Assembly: GCA_000469685.2 (NCBI GenBank)
Contig: LS997563.1
Coordinates: 7,502,437 to 7,566,436 of the forward strand
DNA length: 64,000 nucleotides
Direction: 5' to 3'
From: Haemonchus contortus
Taxonomy: Eukaryota > Nematoda > Chromadorea > Rhabditida > Trichostrongylidae
In this document: piece by piece, positions 58,535-64,000 of the stretch
Layout of the letters: each line of letters opens with the position of its first letter
How positions within the stretch are numbered: the stretch's first letter is position 1
Program-made: the position numbers and the translations under genes
The notes under the pieces: generated by a model
Databases searched by the model: none
The model's input: only the letters and a program-made list of their open reading frames with translations
What the model was told of the DNA's origin: nothing

Positions 58535-60810
58535 CTATTCAGCTGGTGCTTCTCCTCTGCGAGCCATGACATGTCGAACAGCAATGGCAATGTAAACAAG
58601 CAACAGAACGGCTACGAACAAGTCGTCTATCAAGCCTATAAGGTGCTATTTATACATGGGGAGCAGTAAAGAGACTTCTAATATGGATGACAAATAGAAG
58701 TGCGTGAATACAAACCGATTACGCCATAAGCTGACTCTGGGATTATGTCGAAAGGGGATAAAACATACGTGAATATGCCGATTGCAATAAAGAGTACTCG
58801 CAATCTGAAGAAGCAGACTGGCAGAATTGACAAAGGATACTGTATTAATGCATACCTGAACATAATCATAAGGCCGTTGAGATCGAAGAGACTCCGCACA
58901 ATGTAGGGAATCAGCACCGGCACATCCCATAAATATTCCAGCCACTGGAAAAGATTTCGCTTAAGAGGCATCCAATTTTTGCTTATATTTTTTATGAGGG
59001 AGCACTGAAATGATTCAACAACTAACTTACAGGTCTATCTCCGGAGAACCTTCTGTTATAGTCATTCAAACCAATATTGTTTTCCCGAAGTCGATTGTTC
59101 TCTTCATCAACAGGCCAATTTACAGGAAGGAGCACTGTTACCTTCAAGCAACGAACATAATTGAAAAAAGAGGGAAGTAAAAGGTAATCATGCCAACCTC
59201 AGTTCGACAAATAGCGCATTTAACAGGAGATACTAAAGATGAAGAATGTCTCCAATATCCCATTATACATTCACCTGAAAAGAAACAACGAGCCTCACAA
59301 ATGAACCTCTCAAACAACTCAATGTCTATCACTAGTTAAATGCAGATTATTTTGCATTCTTACAGCAGAAAATATGTCCACAGTTAGTAAGTGTAGGGAA
59401 GAGGGCATTGTCGTAGCAAATCGGACATGTATGAACCGCATCTGGTCGCTCCGCTTCCTCTCGCTGAAACAGCGCATTACAGATAGCACACTAGACCCAT
59501 GCATGACCCATATCCTATGCATGAATAAGTCATTTGTCTAATAGTCTGGGCTGAATGATCCTCAAATTCTCCAGACCTTTATGAAGGTCTCGAAAGTTTT
59601 GAAGCCATCCAACCCTAACTCACGACACAGCGATTAGAAAAGCTCAAAGCTAATTTAGAGAAATAGCTCTCATCATTTAACAGGAATAGCCCCAAAGTAA
59701 TGATTGTTATGACATGCCCAGATTGCAAGGAGACTGAATATAGAAGTCTAAAGGTAAATTCGCTATCCTTTTCTGTTCTGAATTTGAAATCGAACCTGAC
59801 AGTGCTCAAAGGCAAGGATAAGAAACCTACACATATCACAAGCATCGTAGCCAAAAAGCATTACAGAATACTTATATAGTTAAGCATTAATTATTCTCCC
59901 AACACCACCCTCCGCTAATCCATAGGATTTCCGAAGATACAAATGATTAGAATAAAAATGCAAAACCCTCTCGCAATCCTACAACCGGGAAGCCTAATTT
60001 CAGGTCTATTCCCACGGTTCAAGCCAATCTGACGCCGATTACACCCCCTCGAAGGAAGTTACCTCAACCGACCCATGCTCAGAGGCAGTGGGAACACGCC
60101 TTCTGCCCTTTTGAATTAGGCCCTTTCAGGAGGGAAGGAATACACATAAAAGCCTCAGTTCTAGCTCGATAGGCTTATTCGTAAGGGCATTCATGAGTGA
60201 TGAAGGAATCTCGAGTATAGGGATATGCTGGTTCAGGCTGAGACATTCTAAACTCTTTGCTCTTCCGCAGAAGAAGAAGAAGGAAAATACATAACTTACC
60301 CTGGTATCATTCACTCTGCCACTGTGACCTCGTGCGAACGATTCGCGAAAGCCTTGAACATCTCCAGCCAAATCTGGATGGATCTGTGCAACCCTTCCAC
60401 CTCTGAAGGAAACAGTCGGGTTTCGAAAATAATCCGGTGAAAAAAATTAAATTCCTACCTCATAAAATAACTGATGATGCATGCTATAGAGCTAACTATC
60501 AACAATGTAAACAAAGCAAGAGCATCGTTGCCGATACCTAAATTTTTGAAGTTTAACTATAGATATCAGAGCGAGAGGTCGTTCCCACCAGATCCACCCC
60601 ACTAGCAAAACGTGATTACTCGGCAGTCACTGTATTAATGCCGTTAACATTGTGAGTAGAAAAAAATGTTCCGATTTCCTCTTTTGATAAATTGAGCTCG
60701 CTTTCAATCGTTCCAATCAAAGGATAGGGCTTACCTTCAACGATTGACCCACTCGCAATATCGCCTAGCATAAGTGCGACTTGGGTAAACAGGAGAATGG
60801 CAAGAAACAT
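58535..60810 (-). CDS. rnf170: ER membrane RING E3 ubiquitin ligase, RNF170-like
   Basis: In mammals RNF170 ubiquitinates activated IP3 receptors for ER-associated degradation. Exons 60810-60735, 60537-60459, 60402-60300, 59463-59364, 59274-59198, 59141-59031, 58944-58856, 58804-58716, 58635-58535 total 825 nt (274 aa), phases matching. Seen: N-terminal hydrophobic segments (MFLAILLFTQVALMLG and LALFTLLIVSSIACIISYF); a C3HC4 RING with TCPICYDNALFPTLTNCGHI, FCCECIMGYWRHSS and KCAICRTE; NDYNRRFSG, a family motif; and two C-terminal membrane segments (LFIAIGIFTYVLSPFDIIPE and LIDDLFVAVLLLVYIAIAV). The last two match the DUF1232-type end of RNF170. Its start faces epg-5 across 245 bp. Confidence 0.92.
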
Positions 60811-61055
60811 TAATCTTCACATAGATAAACATCAAAACCCATCCATTATCCTCAGGCAAGAAATTGAGCAAATGGTGTATTTTTACGTAAAGCAGCAAAC
60901 GTCAAAGACATTTCATTCGACGTCTAGGTTTTCTGCTATCGTGAGAGCGAAAGAAATTCTTGTGGGTTTCTTTTTCTTTTCTCTAAACAATCTCAAATAA
61001 GGTCTCATTCTTTTGAGGATCGTCATCATATTCACTAAATGTATCTTTTTAAAGA
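60811..61055. promoter_or_regulatory. Shared divergent promoter region of rnf170 and epg-5
   Basis: Only 245 bp separate the predicted start codons of two oppositely transcribed genes, so their promoters and leaders must share this stretch. No specific motif can be assigned by eye. If either gene has an upstream non-coding exon the region would be larger. Confidence 0.55.
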
Positions 61056-64000
61056 ATGGAAGCAGTAAAACCAAAGAAACCCAAACCGAAAGAAGCGAAA
61101 GAACGTGTTCCGGCTCGTGAAGCCCCACCGGTTCCATCACGGCCTGCTGTGGTGATGGGAATGAGGTTGCCGGATGTTCCTCAACATGAACCTTGCAGAG
61201 CCAGCACTCCTGAGCCGGAAGAAGTGTAGGTCTCATATTTCCAATACCAGAAAGATAGATGCAAGGTTGAAGGGCTTTAAAGTGGTATTTAGCGCAGTTG
61301 CTTTGCTGTTCTCGTTTGAAGCTTATGTGTTTGGTCATATTAGAAAATTATTTGAATATTCGAGTGCTTTCAGCTGTGATTACTTTAGTTCTCAAAGAAG
61401 GAATTGATCCGTGAAATATGAGTCATTTGTTAGCGCAACGTGTCCTTGCGGTCATCAGCTGATCGCAAGTGTTTTGTGTGAACTGTGTGCTTTCCTGGAA
61501 TGATGAGAATCGAATCAAATAATCTGCATAATCCAATGGAGGAGTAGGCCTCACTCATTTGGCCTGGAATTAGATGGGTAGAATAGGTGGAGGTATAAAT
61601 TTGATGCATGATTAGGAACATACCCGACGAATGAGGACTGCTGGTCATTTTTAAGAAATTAGTGGACGGGTTGTACAATCCAGCTTGTTGATTGAAATGG
61701 GACCGTAGCTTGTTATTTGAAATGGTGCCGAAATAGTGACAGTAAACCCTTTGAGAAGGATCTCATTTGTTTAAGTTTAGTGTTTTGTCGGAGGATGAAC
61801 AGCCATCTACCTCGACAGTGGTTGCTGAAGCTGTTGATGTTCCTTCTACGAGCGAAGTTATATCTAGTGAAATAGCCATTGAATCTGAGAAAAGGTTAGA
61901 TTCTAGTTTTCCCTCTTGAAACGGGAATTTTTAGTTCTACCCTTTAGCACGCCAATCGTGGAAGCGGCTTCATCCTTGCCAGCTCAGGTAGCTGTTTTTG
62001 ATCCTGTCTGTTATCCAACTATTCCACAACTTTCTGAAAGCACTATGAGCTCTACGTACACGACCACAGTCGCACCTCCTCCTCTTTATGAGGAGCTCTC
62101 ACGAGGAATCATGGAAAAAGTAAGAGTCTTCCTTTGAAGGCATTGGACGTTGTGCGATCACAGTGTTTCTCAGAGTGCATCCATAGCTTCACAAGTTGCC
62201 GATGCACCTCCTCTGTATCCGTCTTTGACGAAAACACACTACGAGAAAGATAGCCATGGGCTGCTCACTGAACAGAATTTGCTGGCGTTTTACCATAATC
62301 CGCTCTATATGATGAGCGAAGAGTTCACCGACAAGTTCGTCCAGGTATTAGATCATTTCCTGTCATTTGGATGCTCTATTACTCGATGGGATCTTCATTT
62401 TCTCATGCATTTTGTGGTTACTCCTTTTCCCACTAATCCTTTCGCTACATTAAACAAGCCTATATCTCTTCTAGCCTTTTTCCAGAACAACCTGACATCT
62501 TCTGGCCCACTGTTCCCCCTTCTGAAAAGGTTGAAAAAGCTTTGCGAGCAAATGTCGATAAGTGAAGTCAGTGAAAAGGAGAACACTGAAAGTCTGTGCA
62601 AATGCCTGCGCGATTGCTGGGTGATGCAACAGCAAACTTTTGAAACCAAGGTAAGCTCTCAACTATGTAAAGTGATTTAGTAATGCATATCATGTGAAAT
62701 GGCTTAAAATATTCTCGTTATCGTTTCCTTTGGCAGGGTAAATGTGGTGAGAATAAGGAAGCCTCTGGGACTGGTCGATATCATAAGTCGGTGCTATGCA
62801 TGGAGAAGGTAGAAGAGTTGAAGAATCTGCTCGCTGCTAATCGAACTCATTTGTTGGACGAGCGTATCTGCCAAGAATCACAATTTCGAGCAACTGCTCT
62901 TCAAGTAAGTAAATCAATTCTATGTTGGGGACATGAGAATTGACCCCATTGCTCAGATTCAATGGGTCGTAATATCCATCAATCAGCAATTTATGGAAGA
63001 AAACGGATTATCTCTTCAGAGCCCACCCACTCGTGAGTTTGAACTGTTGAGATATTTGACCGTCATGTTTTAATTTTTGGAATATCATAGTGTTGGAGAA
63101 TGCTGTCATTTCTAACGGAAGAGTTCTATTGTTGAACGCCTTGTCGGACATCTTTTTCCATCTGAGATTCCCATCATTAGCCAAGCGCTACACTGATGCA
63201 CTGACTGGCTGGGCGAAAGAATTGGTATGTTTCTTGGCTACTAACCGTCGTTCCCCTGAACTTTTGTTTCCAGATATGCATCCTGTTTATGCTGTGCAGA
63301 TGCGAAGATGCGCAGTTCGTTCTGAATCATCTTCTCCGCCTTCCCTCTCCGATCATAGAATGGGCGGCTCCATTAGTGCAAACGTTTATTCAGGTAACCA
63401 AAGTAACAAGAGTTTATTGTGTTTGAGACTTTTTCATCGTTCTCCAGGATATAGCCACTGAGGGTTTGAATTTTGTTTCAATAAAAACGCTCTCTAGCGT
63501 TCCGATCGTGAGAATGTGCCAACATACACGACATCGGTAGATTCTTTATCTAAGAGAGAATCACTCCTGTCAGACATGATTTGCAATATCTCGAGCAGAC
63601 TAGCTGAAAGATGGTCCTCCGTGTCTGGAAAGGACCGCTAATTCCATGGATATGTATTTTAGGCTCCATCGCCACCAAAAGTCAAGGTCGACTATTGTGT
63701 TACGATGCTCTCCCACCTTATGAATCCTATTTCGTGAGTTTACGCTCATAATTTCTGAATTTTGTCTTATGTGGGGTCAGTTGCTTTCAGTGCACGTGAG
63801 ACATTTCTGCGTCAAATAGCTTTGTCAGAAACCGAAGACTCAACCTGGGCTATTTTGAGTGGGGATGAGGAAGAGGTACTCTTGATCTTCTCTCCATAAT
63901 CTTTTCGAGGTGTTACAACAGTCGCTGATACTGCTACATTCAGGGTGACTTTTCCTTGGTCACGATCAATGAGGCGGATCTCACAGGGCTGCTTGACCAG
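61056..64000 (+). CDS. epg-5: EPG-5 autophagy tethering factor, N-terminal part
   Basis: EPG-5 is a Rab7 effector that tethers autophagosomes to lysosomes. Exons 61056-61225, 61781-61894, 61948-62119, 62174-62650, 62737-62904, 62957-63032, 63091-63224, 63274-63393, 63498-63620, 63663-63733, 63791-63875 and 63944-64000 give the first 589 codons, all phase-consistent; the gene runs off the window (family members exceed 1500 aa). Seen: basic N-terminus MEAVKPKKPKPKEAK, as in human EPG5 (MAEAVKPQ); low-complexity PxxLY segments (PPPLYEELS, PPLYPSL); then EELKNLLAANRTHLLDERI, QFVLNHLLRLPSPIIEWAAP and TWAILSGDEEE with LVTINEADLTGLL, matching conserved blocks in order. Exon 63498-63620 is the least certain. 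Confidence 0.88.

Noticed and set aside
56052..60810. Nematode operon of rnf170 and lrrc57
   Set aside because: Same strand and order, but the 1.25-kb gap is larger than usual and no trans-splice evidence can be seen in DNA.

Overview
This is nuclear DNA from a nematode, most likely a strongylid (hookworm-type) member of clade V. That placement is inference. It rests on closest-relative resemblance of the proteins to C. elegans products (CHCH-3, LECT-2, TRY-1, Hook/ZYG-12, EPG-5), on intron sizes ranging from about 40-50 bp to more than 4 kb, and on a dense mix of RTE, Tc1, SINE and MITE repeats. The host genes are split into many small exons, so almost no long open frame is a gene; the models below were assembled by joining exons at splice sites with matching reading phase. 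All exon limits are hand predictions.

Layout, left to right. (1) 1-13.8 kb, minus strand: an exostosin-family glycosyltransferase (cut by the window edge), a MIC19/CHCHD3 protein (chch-3, 165 aa) and a two-domain LECT2 protein (lect-2-like, 365 aa). (2) 13.8-27.1 kb: repeat-rich DNA with a tRNA-derived SINE family, a partial Castor-type zinc-finger gene (minus, 18.2-21.8 kb), a Tc1-like foldback element and two ~250-bp Mutator-like MITEs (one here, one near 4.3 kb). (3) 27.2-36.5 kb: a Nudix CoA-pyrophosphatase gene (minus) whose introns hold a second foldback element, a small inverted-repeat element and a complete RTE retrotransposon with an intact 1102-codon ORF and 12-bp target duplications. 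(4) 40.1-47.1 kb: a complete Hook-family gene (minus, 19 exons, 691 aa). (5) 50.1-55.3 kb: a try-1-like trypsin gene (plus). (6) 56.1-57.3 kb: an LRRC57 orthologue (minus). (7) 58.5-60.8 kb: an RNF170-type membrane RING E3 ligase (minus). (8) 61.1 kb to the window end: the 5' part of epg-5 (plus), divergent from rnf170 across only 245 bp.

The genes do not form one pathway. Several act at organelle membranes: MIC19 at mitochondrial cristae, RNF170 at the ER, EPG-5 at autophagosome-lysosome fusion, Hook as a dynein/cargo linker. I see no bacterial-type operon, CRISPR array, rRNA or convincing free-standing tRNA gene. The most unusual content is in the mobile DNA: foldback Tc1 elements that share one internal inversion junction, and a Mutator-like MITE nested inside a SINE with its target duplication visible.
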